DNA of 64,000 bases from Cohnella sp. AR92 (GTDB taxonomy: Bacteria > Bacillota > Bacilli > Paenibacillales > Paenibacillaceae). Below the pieces are notes generated by a model, which saw only the letters and a program-made list of their open reading frames with translations, was not told the DNA's origin and ran no database searches. The DNA lies in contig NZ_RZJR01000005.1 in NCBI RefSeq assembly GCF_003990975.1, positions 189,869-253,868 of the forward strand. The letters are read 5' to 3'. The first letter of the stretch is position 1, and the number at the start of each line of letters is the position of its first letter. Shown one piece after another: positions 9,026-17,938 of the stretch. The translations under genes and the position numbers were made by a program.

Positions 9026-9238
9026 CTACTTCTCGTAAAGGCGGTAGATTTGTTGCGGCGCGCTCTCTGATGGCATCCGCCAGATGCTCCGGCTCGAGCA
9101 CCTTCACGTCGGCTCCAAAGCTCAACAAAGTCCCGTATAACCACACGTCCTCCGCATGCTCGGTCCTCACCATGAGGCAGCCATCCTTCGCGACCGTAAT
9201 CTCCTCGGGCGGGAAGTACTCTTCGACCCCCTCCCGTC
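9026..9238 (-). pseudogene. Remnant of a WYL-domain transcriptional regulator
   Basis: Just downstream of the glycerophosphodiesterase stop codon the - strand encodes VEEYFPPEEITV, WLYGTLLSFGADVKVLEPEH and AIRERA, the typical C-terminal end of WYL-domain DeoR/YafY-like regulators. The HTH and most of the WYL domain are missing. After RERA the frame must shift by one base to read the family ending QQIYRLYEK and a TAG at 9026-9028. It is thus truncated at the 5' side and frameshifted at the 3' side, and should not make a regulator. Confidence 0.7.
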
Positions 9239-11011
9239 CTACAGATTCACTCCGATCAGCGACTGAGCTTTCTCCGGATAGTCCGTGATCATGCCGTCGA
9301 TCTGGAACTTCAGCACTTCCTTCATGTCCTGCCTCTCGTTGACGGTCCATACCCACACCTCGCGTCCGTCGGCATGCGCCCGGTTTACGAACGCGTCGGT
9401 CAGCATCACTTTCTCGATCGTGTAGAAGTCCACGTCCATCGACGATAAGCTGCCGAGCGCGAAGTACAGGATCCGCCCGATCTTGATCTCGGGATCGATC
9501 TCGCGAATTCGCTTGAGGGAGTCGCCGTCGAACGACTGGATGCGTACGTCTTGCTCGATCCCGGCCTCCTTGACCAGCCGGACGACCTCATCCGCCAGAG
9601 CCTCGCTCGCCCCATACGGCTTCAGATCGAGCAGCAGCTTGACGTGCCCCTGCGACAAGGCCAGCACCTCTTCAAGCGAAGGAATGCGCACCTTGTTGCC
9701 GTTCTCGTCGTCGCCGATGGACAATTGGCGAAGCTGCGCGAACGTGAGATCGGACACTCGCGACTTGGAGCCGGTCATGCGACGCAGGTTGGCGTCATGG
9801 TTGAGCACGGCGACCCCGTCCTTGGTCAGCTGAATATCCAGCTCCACGACCTGCATCCCCTTATCGATCGCCGAGACGATCGAAGGCAGCGAGTTCTCCG
9901 GCGCGACTGACGTATCGCTTCTATGGGCGGCGATAAGCACGCTCCACTTCGCATATACCAGGCTGTCATTCGCCCGCAAGCCGATGAAGATGGACAACGC
10001 GACGTAACAAGCGGCGACCGACACGTAGATGATGCGCTTGTGCTTCAGCCCTCTCCACCAACCGACGATACGGTTCTCCAGTCTGCCTAACCCGCTGCGG
10101 CGAACCTCCAGGTGATCCTTCGCTTTGATTCCCTTTTTCCAACCGAGCCCGTAAAAGAGCCTTGTGAGCATGAACATATTGATCGGCAAGAGAAGCAGCG
10201 TCAACAGGTATGTCAGCATCGTGGACAACGTCAGGGAGTAATGGTGGGACACGAGCGCAAGGACGTCCATGTTCAGCCAGAAAGGAATATGGCTTATGGC
10301 CGATACGAGCGCGGACGTTGCCGCAATGATCGCCGCATTGAACAGGATGAGCGAGCCGAACAGCTGGAGCCAGCGCCCCTTCGTCAGGAGAAGGCTCATT
10401 CGGATGGCCTGCCCCAGCCTCAAGTCCTCCAAGACGATAAAGTGCAGCACGAAAATCCATCGCAGCAGCGTATATAACGCGCCTACAAGAATGAGGACGT
10501 AGACGAGGGTCATCGTATACGAAGCGTCCAAGATATGATGCTGGATGAAAATAGGAGCATTGAACAGCGCATAGAACGAGGCCGACAGAGGGGAATCGAC
10601 GAACGGAATCAGCAGCAAGAGCAGCACCATCAGCTGGAACACGCCGAAGCCTAGCAGCCTGGGCGTCTTCCGCAGCGCCGTCCATATCGCGTCCGCGATC
10701 GCGATATCCTTCCCGAAGTAACGCTGTTGGACCATTACGATCAGCACGAACAATTCGATCAGCAGCGCGAAGGAAGCCACCAGTCCGATGAGGGTCAGCC
10801 CGGTCAATCCCTCATAGCTCATTCCGATCCGGTAAACCTCGCCGTTAAGCAGCGAGCCGGAGCCGAGGACCCGAAGAATCCGGTTGAACAGAAACGTGAT
10901 GATCGGAATGATGAAGGCGCTCGTGACGAGCATGTATAGGAGTTCGAACAGAAGCAGCTTGGTGGAGAAAGCGCGAAACTCCCGCACGCTTCGACCTATC
11001 AGTTTAAGCAT
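9239..11011 (-). CDS. Membrane glycerophosphodiester phosphodiesterase
   Basis: This 590-residue protein has an N-terminal half with about seven to eight hydrophobic helices (residues 1-330, like the membrane domain of some GlpQ/UgpQ relatives) and a C-terminal GDPD catalytic domain (about 355-590). The catalytic domain shows AAHRSDTSVAPENS, VVELDIQLTKDG and LNHDANLRRMTG, matching the H...E...E-x-D...H pattern that binds metal and cleaves glycerophosphodiesters. Products would be glycerol 3-phosphate and an alcohol; a lipid or teichoic-acid-related substrate is inferred. A good promoter lies in front of it. Its stop codon abuts a WYL regulator remnant. Confidence 0.92.
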   Translation of the reverse strand: MLKLIGRSVREFRAFSTKLLLFELLYMLVTSAFIIPIITFLFNRILRVLGSGSLLNGEVYRIGMSYEGLTGLTLIGLVASFALLIELFVLIVMVQQRYFGKDIAIADAIWTALRKTPRLLGFGVFQLMVLLLLLIPFVDSPLSASFYALFNAPIFIQHHILDASYTMTLVYVLILVGALYTLLRWIFVLHFIVLEDLRLGQAIRMSLLLTKGRWLQLFGSLILFNAAIIAATSALVSAISHIPFWLNMDVLALVSHHYSLTLSTMLTYLLTLLLLPINMFMLTRLFYGLGWKKGIKAKDHLEVRRSGLGRLENRIVGWWRGLKHKRIIYVSVAACYVALSIFIGLRANDSLVYAKWSVLIAAHRSDTSVAPENSLPSIVSAIDKGMQVVELDIQLTKDGVAVLNHDANLRRMTGSKSRVSDLTFAQLRQLSIGDDENGNKVRIPSLEEVLALSQGHVKLLLDLKPYGASEALADEVVRLVKEAGIEQDVRIQSFDGDSLKRIREIDPEIKIGRILYFALGSLSSMDVDFYTIEKVMLTDAFVNRAHADGREVWVWTVNERQDMKEVLKFQIDGMITDYPEKAQSLIGVNL

Positions 11012-11049
11012 AGAGAATCATCCCAGTCGAATGTGTTAGTATTTATCTA

Positions 11050-11077
11050 ATTATAGATTTGTTTCACGGCTTGCCAA
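11050..11077 (-). promoter_or_regulatory. SigA-type promoter for the glycerophosphodiesterase gene
   Basis: On the - strand, TTGGCA (11072-11077), a 16-bp spacer and a perfect TATAAT (11050-11055) lie about 40 nt upstream of the ATG at 11011. Confidence 0.65.
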
Positions 11078-11113
11078 GCGCTTTATGTACCAGGATGCGA
11101 AGGAGGCAGCGCG

Positions 11114-11227
11114 ATGAGAGTCTTCATCCTCTTGCTAACCGTATTATTCCTTGCCTGCCGTCAGAACCAATACAAAAAGAGCCGCCGACGAGAAAACGTT
11201 TCTTATCGCGGATTCCTGACGATATAA
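11114..11227 (+). CDS. Putative small lipoprotein (37 aa)
   Basis: A short frame begins at ATG 11114 with AGGAGG 7 nt upstream. It encodes MRVFILLLTVLFLAC followed by a basic, polar tail of 22 residues and TAA. The start resembles a lipoprotein signal peptide whose lipobox (LFLAC) would leave a very short, positively charged lipidated peptide. It lies divergent from the glycerophosphodiesterase and 45 nt ahead of the RsbQ gene. No homologue is recognised. The ribosome binding site and signal peptide argue for a real gene, but length alone keeps this uncertain. Confidence 0.45.
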   Translation: MRVFILLLTVLFLACRQNQYKKSRRRENVSYRGFLTI

Positions 11228-11272
11228 TGATAGTTAGAACTTGCTCGACATAGCCATCAAGGGGGAACCAAC

Positions 11273-12076
11273 ATGACGATTAACATTCTTGAGCGCAACA
11301 ATGTCAAACTAGTCGGACAAGGCGACCGCACGATCGTATTCGCTCACGGCTTCGGCTGCGACCAGGAGATGTGGCGTCACCTCGTTCCTCTATTCGAGCG
11401 CGATTATCGAATCGTCCTCTTCGATTACGTCGGATCGGGGACTTCCCAGCTCCGCTATTACGATCCGATCAAATATAACGAATTGACCGGCTACTCCCAG
11501 GACGTGCTCGAAGTCATGGAGGCCTTGGACTTGAGCGACGCCATCTTCGTCGGGCACTCCGTCAGCAGCATGATCGGGCTTCTCGCCGCTAACCAGGACC
11601 CCGCGCGCTTCGGGAAGCTCGTCATGATCGGACCGTCTCCGCGATATATGAACGATCTGCCGGATTACTACGGCGGCTTCGATCGGTCGGAGATCGACGA
11701 GCTGCTGACCATGATGCAGATGAACTTCATCGGCTGGGCCAGCTACCTGGCGCCTATCGTTATGCAGAACCCCGAGCGCAGAGAACTGTCGGACGAGCTG
11801 GAGAAGACCTTCTGCTCCCGTGACCCCCATATCGCGCGCCAATTCGCGGAGGTCACGTTCTTATCCGATTGCCGCGAGGAGCTCAAGCACTTCTCGATCC
11901 CTTCGCTCATTCTGCAATGCTCCGATGACAGCATCGCCCCCATCGAAGTCGGCCATTATCTGCACGACCATCTGAAGGGAAGCACGATGCGCATCATGAA
12001 CGCCAAAGGCCATTACCCGCAATTAAGCCATCCCGAGGAGACGGCCGCCCTAATTCGGCAATATCTGACTCCTTAA
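11273..12076 (+). CDS. rsbQ: RsbQ-type alpha/beta hydrolase
   Basis: A 267-residue cytoplasmic alpha/beta hydrolase close to Bacillus RsbQ. The nucleophile elbow GHSVS places the catalytic serine at residue 96, and D219 and H247 complete the triad, the same numbers as reported for B. subtilis RsbQ. Family knowledge: RsbQ is needed for energy-stress activation of sigma-B through the PAS domain of RsbP, probably by producing a small ligand. Here the next gene (26 nt downstream) is not RsbP but a PAS-GGDEF protein. The related plant receptors KAI2/D14 share the fold. Start ATG 11273 follows an AGGGGGAA site. Confidence 0.9.
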   Translation: MTINILERNNVKLVGQGDRTIVFAHGFGCDQEMWRHLVPLFERDYRIVLFDYVGSGTSQLRYYDPIKYNELTGYSQDVLEVMEALDLSDAIFVGHSVSSMIGLLAANQDPARFGKLVMIGPSPRYMNDLPDYYGGFDRSEIDELLTMMQMNFIGWASYLAPIVMQNPERRELSDELEKTFCSRDPHIARQFAEVTFLSDCREELKHFSIPSLILQCSDDSIAPIEVGHYLHDHLKGSTMRIMNAKGHYPQLSHPEETAALIRQYLTP

Positions 12077-12101
12077 TCGGCAAAGGAAGGAATTCTCGTT
12101 C

Positions 12102-13067
12102 ATGGATCCGCTATTAGACCAAGCCCCCTGCGGCTACTTCTCGATCTCGGACACCGGGATCATCCGCTTCGCGAATCGGACATTAGCGAACATGCTTGGG
12201 TTGGAACGAGAGGACATGCTGGGCAAGCATATCGAATCGTACTTATCCAACACGAACAAGCTGTTCTTCCATACGTACTTCTACCCTTTTATGCAGCTGT
12301 ACGGGCACGTGAACGAGATGTACCTGTCGCTCCGTTCCAGCAGCCAGCCGGACGTGCCCGTGCTGCTCAACGGCGCCCGTCAAGAGCATGAAGGCGAGAC
12401 GGTAACGGTCTGCGTCGTCGTGGAGATGCGCAAGCGGCTTGAGCATGAGAAGGACATTCTGGAGACCAAGAGGCGTCTCGAGCAGCTGGTGCAAGAGACG
12501 AACGAGGCGAACCGGAAGCTCGAGCTCCTGCATCGGGAATACGAAGCCAAGCAGCAGGAACTCCTGAGCATGAACCTGCAGCTGGAGACCCTAGCCTTGA
12601 CGGACCCGTTGACGGGACTGAAGAACCGCCGTTTTTTCCAGGAGAGTCTGCTTGCCCATATCGCTTCTTTCCGCCGTTCGCAGGCTCCGTTCTCGATCCT
12701 CCTGATCGATATCGACCGGTTCAAATCCATAAACGATACCTACGGGCATCCTGTCGGCGACCTCGTGCTTACCGAGCTGGCTCGGCTGCTTCAGGCTTCC
12801 TCCCGCGAGACGGACGTCGTTGCCCGCTTCGGAGGAGAAGAGTTCATCGTCCTTCTGGAAGGGGCCGATCAGACGAGCTCTGTCCGCATTGCGGAGAGAT
12901 ACCGCGCGGCGATCGAGGCCACTCCCATGGGGAAGCTGAACATCACCGCCAGCATGGGCGTTGCGACGATGACGGCGGAGGATACCTCCGAGACGCTCAT
13001 CGACAGGGCCGACCAGGCCCTGTACCAGTCGAAGGAGAACGGCCGGAACCGGGTTACTTCTCTATAG
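12102..13067 (+). CDS. PAS-coiled coil-GGDEF diguanylate cyclase
   Basis: This 321-residue soluble protein has an N-terminal PAS domain (about 1-110), a long coiled coil (about 111-165) and a GGDEF domain (165-320). The active-site motif is GGEEF (244-248) and an RxxD inhibitory site is present five residues before it (R235-E-T-D238), so an active, product-inhibited c-di-GMP synthase is predicted. It lies 26 nt downstream of the RsbQ gene and has the position that RsbP has in Bacillus. The inferred role is to turn the RsbQ-dependent signal into c-di-GMP instead of phosphatase activity. Its 3' end overlaps the convergent neighbour by 6 nt. Confidence 0.92.
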   Translation: MDPLLDQAPCGYFSISDTGIIRFANRTLANMLGLEREDMLGKHIESYLSNTNKLFFHTYFYPFMQLYGHVNEMYLSLRSSSQPDVPVLLNGARQEHEGETVTVCVVVEMRKRLEHEKDILETKRRLEQLVQETNEANRKLELLHREYEAKQQELLSMNLQLETLALTDPLTGLKNRRFFQESLLAHIASFRRSQAPFSILLIDIDRFKSINDTYGHPVGDLVLTELARLLQASSRETDVVARFGGEEFIVLLEGADQTSSVRIAERYRAAIEATPMGKLNITASMGVATMTAEDTSETLIDRADQALYQSKENGRNRVTSL

Positions 13068-14381
13068 GCTCGGCATAAACGCATCGCTAATGCCCATTAA
13101 CCCGTCTCCATATCGAATGGAAACCGCATGGGATTCGCGCCCCTTCTCTTGATAGATTCGATAGAGGAACGGGCCGGCGTATTCGAGCTTAAGGCCATCG
13201 GTCGAACCGAAATAGAGCCGATACATCTTGATAAGCTTGCTTGCGACCTCCTCCGGCACTCCGAGATCGTCTTCGACGAGGAAAGCGGCAAGCTTCTTCG
13301 CGTCCCCGGCTTGGATTAGTTTTAAGTATTTCGCCATGTAGTCGTCCGCGTAGACCAGGTAGCGGAAGTACGCCCACTTGTAGCCATACTGTTCGCCGGC
13401 CTTGGATAGGACGATGGGCTCCCGTACGGTTGCCTCCGCGCCGTCCTTCTTGCCCGTCAGCTGGTAGACCGGACCCGCCCAACGGTCTGCATTTTCTACA
13501 TCTTCCTTGTAGCCAATCGTTCCTAGATCGAGTTCGCGCTCGATTTTCTCGATGGCTTCCTGCGCGAATTCGACGCTGAACCAGCCGTTATAGGATTCCG
13601 GATCCGTCGCTAGAAGCAGCTTCTGCAGAGCGGCCGCATCGCTATTGTTTATTGCCTCCGCCAGCTTGTCCATCGCCTCGTCCGCTCCGCTCTTCATTGA
13701 TTCCGAAGCGCTCGGGTTGGAAGAAGAGTAGTCACTGGCCTTGGCCAAATCCACAATCGTCCCGGCAGCTGCATCATACGTGTACTCGCCTTCAAACCTG
13801 GTATCATTGTCGCCAGACCATTGGAACTTAAGTCGCAGCTCTGTATTCCCCAGCCATTCTTTGGCCTGAATATAAGGATCGGGCCGGGATTCGTTGATCG
13901 TCGCTCCTTCTCCCCAATAGGCACGAATGGCATCCAGTCCAGGAAGCGCGATCTCCTTCTTCTCCTGCGCGTCCACGATGATCGTCTCTCCATGCTCGCG
14001 AGCTTCATAATAGACGGATACATAACGGCTATCGGGCGACCACTTAAATTCCTGTTTATAATACCCCGGCTCCATGGACCAGATGGTCGCGTCGGAATGG
14101 GCATCCCGCAATCGAATGCCTTCCGCCGGATACGATCCGCCTGCAGCGATGTTCGTGTTCTGCCCGTACGATTCGATGATGAAGCTGCCGTCGGGGGACG
14201 GTTGGCTAACAAGCTCAACGACCGGTTCCGCATTCGCTTCCGTTGCCGGACCGGCCGCAGCATCGTTCTTATCCCGATCCGGCGAATCCGCGGACCTTAC
14301 GGCCGACCAAACGATCAAACCGATAATGACGGCTAACAAGATCGCTATTATCGCGTCTTTTCTCCCGATTCTCGCGCCCAC
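13062..14381 (-). CDS. Membrane-anchored protein of unknown function
   Basis: The product has 439 residues. An N-terminal helix (residues 10-28, IIAILLAVIIGLIVWSAV) would anchor it to the membrane, with the rest outside. Residues 50-220 contain SPDGSFIIESYG and KWSPDSRYVSVYYEA, which look like TolB/beta-propeller blade strands. The second half is rich in helices and contains repeated DxxKLxxFL-type segments (two similar stretches around LAEAINNSDAAALQKLLL and LIQAGDAKKLAAFLVEDD), as in DUF4878-like domains. The start is GTG 14379-14381 with GGAGGA 9 nt upstream. No family can be named. It may monitor or bind an envelope component; that is speculation. Confidence 0.75.
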   Translation of the reverse strand: MGARIGRKDAIIAILLAVIIGLIVWSAVRSADSPDRDKNDAAAGPATEANAEPVVELVSQPSPDGSFIIESYGQNTNIAAGGSYPAEGIRLRDAHSDATIWSMEPGYYKQEFKWSPDSRYVSVYYEAREHGETIIVDAQEKKEIALPGLDAIRAYWGEGATINESRPDPYIQAKEWLGNTELRLKFQWSGDNDTRFEGEYTYDAAAGTIVDLAKASDYSSSNPSASESMKSGADEAMDKLAEAINNSDAAALQKLLLATDPESYNGWFSVEFAQEAIEKIERELDLGTIGYKEDVENADRWAGPVYQLTGKKDGAEATVREPIVLSKAGEQYGYKWAYFRYLVYADDYMAKYLKLIQAGDAKKLAAFLVEDDLGVPEEVASKLIKMYRLYFGSTDGLKLEYAGPFLYRIYQEKGRESHAVSIRYGDGLMGISDAFMPSL

Positions 14382-14486
14382 CCGCTAACATTCCTCCATA
14401 TTTTACATTATTCTCTATTTTGTACGATAGCAGAAGGGGTCGGGGATTGATATAATCTTTACCAACATTTAAAGGGGGGAAATCCA

Positions 14487-15353
14487 TTGACCGGCAGAGA
14501 AACCGAGGGGAAGGACAGAACCGCTCTAGTCACCGGAGCCTCCAGCGGGTTCGGCTTGCTGATCGCGCTCGAGCTGGCTCGGAGAGGATTTCTTGTCTCG
14601 GCGGGCATGAGAGATCTCGCGCGCGGCGGAGAGCTGATGGCCGCCGCCCGGCAAGCCGGCATCGAACCCAGGATCGTCCCCGTTCGCTTGGACGTGACGG
14701 ATGCTTCGTCCATCGAGGCAGCGGCCGACGATATACCGGCTCGATACGGAGGCCGCCTGGATGTGCTCGTCAACAATGCCGGGATGGCTGTGGGCGGCTT
14801 CATCGAGGAGGTGCCGATGGAGGCATGGCGCGCCCAATTCGAGACGAACTTCTTCGGGCTCGTCGCCGTCACCCGAGCTTTCCTGCCCATTATGCGCCGG
14901 CAAGGCGGCGGGAGGATCATTCAGATTGGCAGCGTCAGCGGGCTGATGGGATTCCCCGGCTTCGGGCCGTATTCCTCTTCCAAGTTCGCGGTCGAGGGCT
15001 TCAGCGAGAGCCTGCGCCACGAGGCGGCGAAATACGGCGTCCAGGTTGCGCTTGTCGAGCCCGGCTCGTTCCGGACGCCGATCTGGAGCAAAGGGCTTGC
15101 CGGAATGCATGCGGAGCCGGAATCTCCGTACCGCGAGGAGTTGGATGCCTTGCTCGCTTATACGAAGAGAACAGCCGCTAATGCTCCCGATCCCCAGGCG
15201 GTCGCCGATCTGGTGGGACGGCTCGCCGAGCGGCGCAAGCTCACCCGGCTGCGCTATCCGGTCGGCCGCGGCGCCGGAATGCTGCGGTTAGGCTCGGCGC
15301 TGCTTCCCTGGCGGTGGATCGAGGCGGCGGTTGGGCGGGCTTTGAAGGAGTAA
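14487..15353 (+). CDS. SDR family oxidoreductase
   Basis: A classical short-chain dehydrogenase of 288 residues. It shows the cofactor motif TGASSGFG near the N-terminus, NNAG in the middle, the catalytic serine in QIGSVSG and the pair in PYSSSKFAVEG. The start is TTG 14487 with AAAGGGGGGA 6 nt upstream; no better ATG is close. The C-terminal tail (GSALLPWRWIEAAVGRALKE) resembles SDRs annotated as oxidoreductases acting on alcohols or lipids, but the substrate is unknown. It is a single gene ended by a hairpin shared with the convergent SLH gene. Confidence 0.87.
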   Translation: MTGRETEGKDRTALVTGASSGFGLLIALELARRGFLVSAGMRDLARGGELMAAARQAGIEPRIVPVRLDVTDASSIEAAADDIPARYGGRLDVLVNNAGMAVGGFIEEVPMEAWRAQFETNFFGLVAVTRAFLPIMRRQGGGRIIQIGSVSGLMGFPGFGPYSSSKFAVEGFSESLRHEAAKYGVQVALVEPGSFRTPIWSKGLAGMHAEPESPYREELDALLAYTKRTAANAPDPQAVADLVGRLAERRKLTRLRYPVGRGAGMLRLGSALLPWRWIEAAVGRALKE

Positions 15354-15365
15354 GGCTGTAACGGA

Positions 15366-15398
15366 AAAGGCCGGGCCCCTGACGGGTTCCCGGCCTTT
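15366..15398. terminator. Bidirectional terminator
   Basis: AAAGGCCGGG (15366-15375) pairs with CCCGGCCTTT (15389-15398). It lies between two convergent stop codons and can serve both the SDR gene and the SLH gene. Confidence 0.75.
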
Positions 15399-15404
15399 GA
15401 CGAT

Positions 15405-17111
15405 TCATGGGGGGGTTATTTTCTGCAATTGAATATTATTATAACCCGATTGTATTGCCACGCCGGACAGGTCCTCTACGCCGGTAATAGATAAATAAAT
15501 GGTATCGCCCGCTTGTACGGTATCTTTATACCAGGAACCGACGTCAAGTTGAACTTGCTTACCGTTGCCCAGAAGCGTGGCGTTGGTTGGATAGATCGGC
15601 GTAGAAGGAGTACCGCCAGATCCCGGCAATTCAGGTGTAGGGGAGGTACCCGGTCCCGGGGGTACGTTGCCCACTATTCCTAACATGTAATTGCTAGGCA
15701 CCTCCGCGGTCTCTTCATCTACTGCCATGTTGAAGGTTACGATTAGATACTGAGACGTTGTGTCATAGCTAAGATTCGTGACCGTAAGTTTCACGACCGC
15801 CGCTGGAGGAGTCGTCACCGCCACTTTCTGCACATCGGATACGTTGCCAGCCGCATCCTTGACCACCACGTAGATATCGTAATCCGTCGCGTCGGCAGGC
15901 AATGGCCCGACGGACAATGTTAACCCTTGCGTTGTAATAGTCGCGTACTTGGTGGAAAGGGCAGCCCCGTCGGATCCGTTTCCATGAATGATCTGATCGC
16001 CGGTCGGCTCGTCCGAATCTTTCTCCACGGCAACGGCATAGACGGTCCCTGCTTCATTCGATTCGACATCGATTTGTACGGTCTTGCTGCCATCCAATTG
16101 CGCAAAGCCAGCCGAAGCCGAGATCATTGGCTTGGTATTATCGATGATGGTGTAGCTCTCGCTCATGACCGAGCTATTCGTCATGCCGGACTTGACGGCA
16201 ATGGCTTTGATCGTAACTGCTTCCGTAATATAGATTGCTCCGCCATATTCCTCGCTGCTTGTCGTTGGTACGCTTCCATCGGTCGTATAGTAAAGCGTGG
16301 CACCGGACGTTGCGCTGCTTAGAGCTACGCTTGTCCCAACTGCTAACGGACCGCCCGCCGGATTTGCTGTCGGTTTCGCGACGGCGGCTTTAACCGGAGG
16401 ATTGTACCCCGATGACGGAGACGGAGTCGGCTCCGGCGAAGGACTTGGCTCGGGAGACGGGCTTGGCTGCGGCTGCGGGTTCTCTTCTTTCTTCTTCTCT
16501 TCATAAGCTTGTTGCCCGCCATAAGCCCCCACGACAAGGTCGGCGCGGGTGGCAAGCTTGGCGCCGTCAATGTCTTCCGGCAGAACTTTTTTGTCGATGG
16601 CTTGTTTTATCGCATCCGCATACCAAGGAGAACCGGTCGTGTCGACCTTCACATCTAAACCGCGGACGAGACCGGTAGCTAGTTCGCCCAAAGTCACGTT
16701 GCCGCTCGGGTTAAAGGTGTTATTCCCTACGCCTTCCAGCAATCCTGCCTTCTTCGCCGCCTCGATGTAAGGAAGGGCCCACGAACTGGCGTCGGTCGAT
16801 TGAACATCGCTGAAGCTGGAGGTGGATACCGATTGATCCACGTTGACGCCATAAATGAGACTTAGAACCTTGGCGAATTGAGCTCTCGTCATGTTCTGAT
16901 CGATACCGAAAGTATCGTTGCCGACGCCTTCGAATACGCCTTTCGAAAGCAACGCATCGATCTTGGCCTTAAGAGCCGCATCGATGCCCGCCAAGTCCTT
17001 GAAGTCGGCCGAAGACTTAACGGAACTATCCTCTGCCGTGACGACCGCGCTTGGCAGGAGCAAGCTAAGGCCCAAAGTCAGAGGCAACCATCTGGAAAGC
17101 TTCCCCTTCAT
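15405..17111 (-). CDS. S-layer homology (SLH) domain surface protein
   Basis: This 568-residue secreted protein has a signal peptide (residues 1-26), three SLH repeats (about 35-205; for example GVGNDTFGIDQNMTRAQFAK and GVGNNTFNPSGNVTLGELAT) that bind pyruvylated secondary cell-wall polymer, a Pro/Ser/Glu linker (PSPSPEPSPSPEP, about 212-240), then beta-rich domains. The first beta domain (ATLYYTTDGSVPTTSS) resembles the chitobiase/hexosaminidase C-terminal type; later ones are Ig/FN3-like (YDTTSQYLIVTFNM). No catalytic domain is evident. It is likely a structural or adhesive cell-surface protein. ATG 17111 has AAGGGG upstream. Confidence 0.88.
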   Translation of the reverse strand: MKGKLSRWLPLTLGLSLLLPSAVVTAEDSSVKSSADFKDLAGIDAALKAKIDALLSKGVFEGVGNDTFGIDQNMTRAQFAKVLSLIYGVNVDQSVSTSSFSDVQSTDASSWALPYIEAAKKAGLLEGVGNNTFNPSGNVTLGELATGLVRGLDVKVDTTGSPWYADAIKQAIDKKVLPEDIDGAKLATRADLVVGAYGGQQAYEEKKKEENPQPQPSPSPEPSPSPEPTPSPSSGYNPPVKAAVAKPTANPAGGPLAVGTSVALSSATSGATLYYTTDGSVPTTSSEEYGGAIYITEAVTIKAIAVKSGMTNSSVMSESYTIIDNTKPMISASAGFAQLDGSKTVQIDVESNEAGTVYAVAVEKDSDEPTGDQIIHGNGSDGAALSTKYATITTQGLTLSVGPLPADATDYDIYVVVKDAAGNVSDVQKVAVTTPPAAVVKLTVTNLSYDTTSQYLIVTFNMAVDEETAEVPSNYMLGIVGNVPPGPGTSPTPELPGSGGTPSTPIYPTNATLLGNGKQVQLDVGSWYKDTVQAGDTIYLSITGVEDLSGVAIQSGYNNIQLQKITPP

Positions 17112-17318
17112 GCGAAATAACCCCTTTTTACCATTGAATTAGTTCATTCATCCTAGGACTTATTTCGGAATTCGCTTCTCTTTTCATTACACTATTTTGG
17201 AAATTTTTTAGTGGCTAGATCCGTATACCCGTCTCCGCCGTATGCGAACGTTACAGGAATTGCCCGCGAAACGGAGAATTATTGTAGGAAGGGAGACAAG
17301 TGGATTGGAGGACCAGCA

Positions 17319-17864
17319 ATGGTATACCTGGCCTTATTGCGAGGAATCAACGTAGGCGGCAACAATAAGATCGATATGAAGCAGCTCAAGCAGTCGTTCG
17401 AGAGGCTTGGCCTGTCCCATGTCGTGACGTATATCAATACGGGCAACATCATTTTCTCGGACGGGCTTCATTCCCCTGCGGAATTGGCCGTCATGCTCGA
17501 AGAAGCGATCCTTAGCGACTTCGGCCTCTCCATTCGAGTGATGATCCGTACGCTTGAAGAGATTAAACGGATCACCGAGAAGATACCCGCCGATTGGACG
17601 AATGACACGGACATGAGAAGCGATGTGCTGTATTTATGGGAGGAGGTCGACCGGGAGTCGGTGCTGGAGGAGCTGCCCATCAAGCCGGAATTCGATCGGG
17701 TTATTTACGCTCCGGGCGCGATCCTGTGGTCCTATGATAGGGTGAACGCGACCCGAAGCGGCATGAACAAGATCATCGGCACGGCCTTCTACCGGCAGGT
17801 TACCGTCCGCAACGTCAACACGGCCCGCAAGCTGTACGAGCTGATGCAGGCTAACGGCGGTTGA
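17319..17864 (+). CDS. DUF1697 domain protein
   Basis: A 181-residue protein starting MVYLALLRGINVGGNNKI, the hallmark of DUF1697. The frame opens earlier (17211), but GGAGGA sits 6 nt before ATG 17319, which gives the usual family length. The family is widespread in bacteria and has no established function; its fold is thought to be related to ferredoxin-like folds. It is a single gene ended by a hairpin shared with its convergent neighbour. Confidence 0.88.
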   Translation: MVYLALLRGINVGGNNKIDMKQLKQSFERLGLSHVVTYINTGNIIFSDGLHSPAELAVMLEEAILSDFGLSIRVMIRTLEEIKRITEKIPADWTNDTDMRSDVLYLWEEVDRESVLEELPIKPEFDRVIYAPGAILWSYDRVNATRSGMNKIIGTAFYRQVTVRNVNTARKLYELMQANGG

Positions 17865-17890
17865 CTCCCTCTTTATCTTATGAATTTACG

Positions 17891-17933
17891 GAAGAACACC
17901 GCCATGGCCCAAGGGCTGCTGGCGGTGTTCTTC
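17891..17933. terminator. Bidirectional terminator
   Basis: A perfect 13-bp dyad, GAAGAACACCGCC (17891-17903) with GGCGGTGTTCTTC (17921-17933), encloses a second small dyad GCCC-aa-GGGC. It lies between the DUF1697 gene and the membrane protein gene. Confidence 0.75.
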
Positions 17934-17938
17934 TGCAT

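Noticed and set aside
11059..11253. 64-codon + strand frame overlapping the small lipoprotein candidate
   Set aside because: No ribosome binding site and no signal peptide; the overlapping 37-aa frame has both.
16410..16490. Low-complexity direct repeat
   Set aside because: It only encodes the Pro/Ser/Glu linker of the SLH protein.
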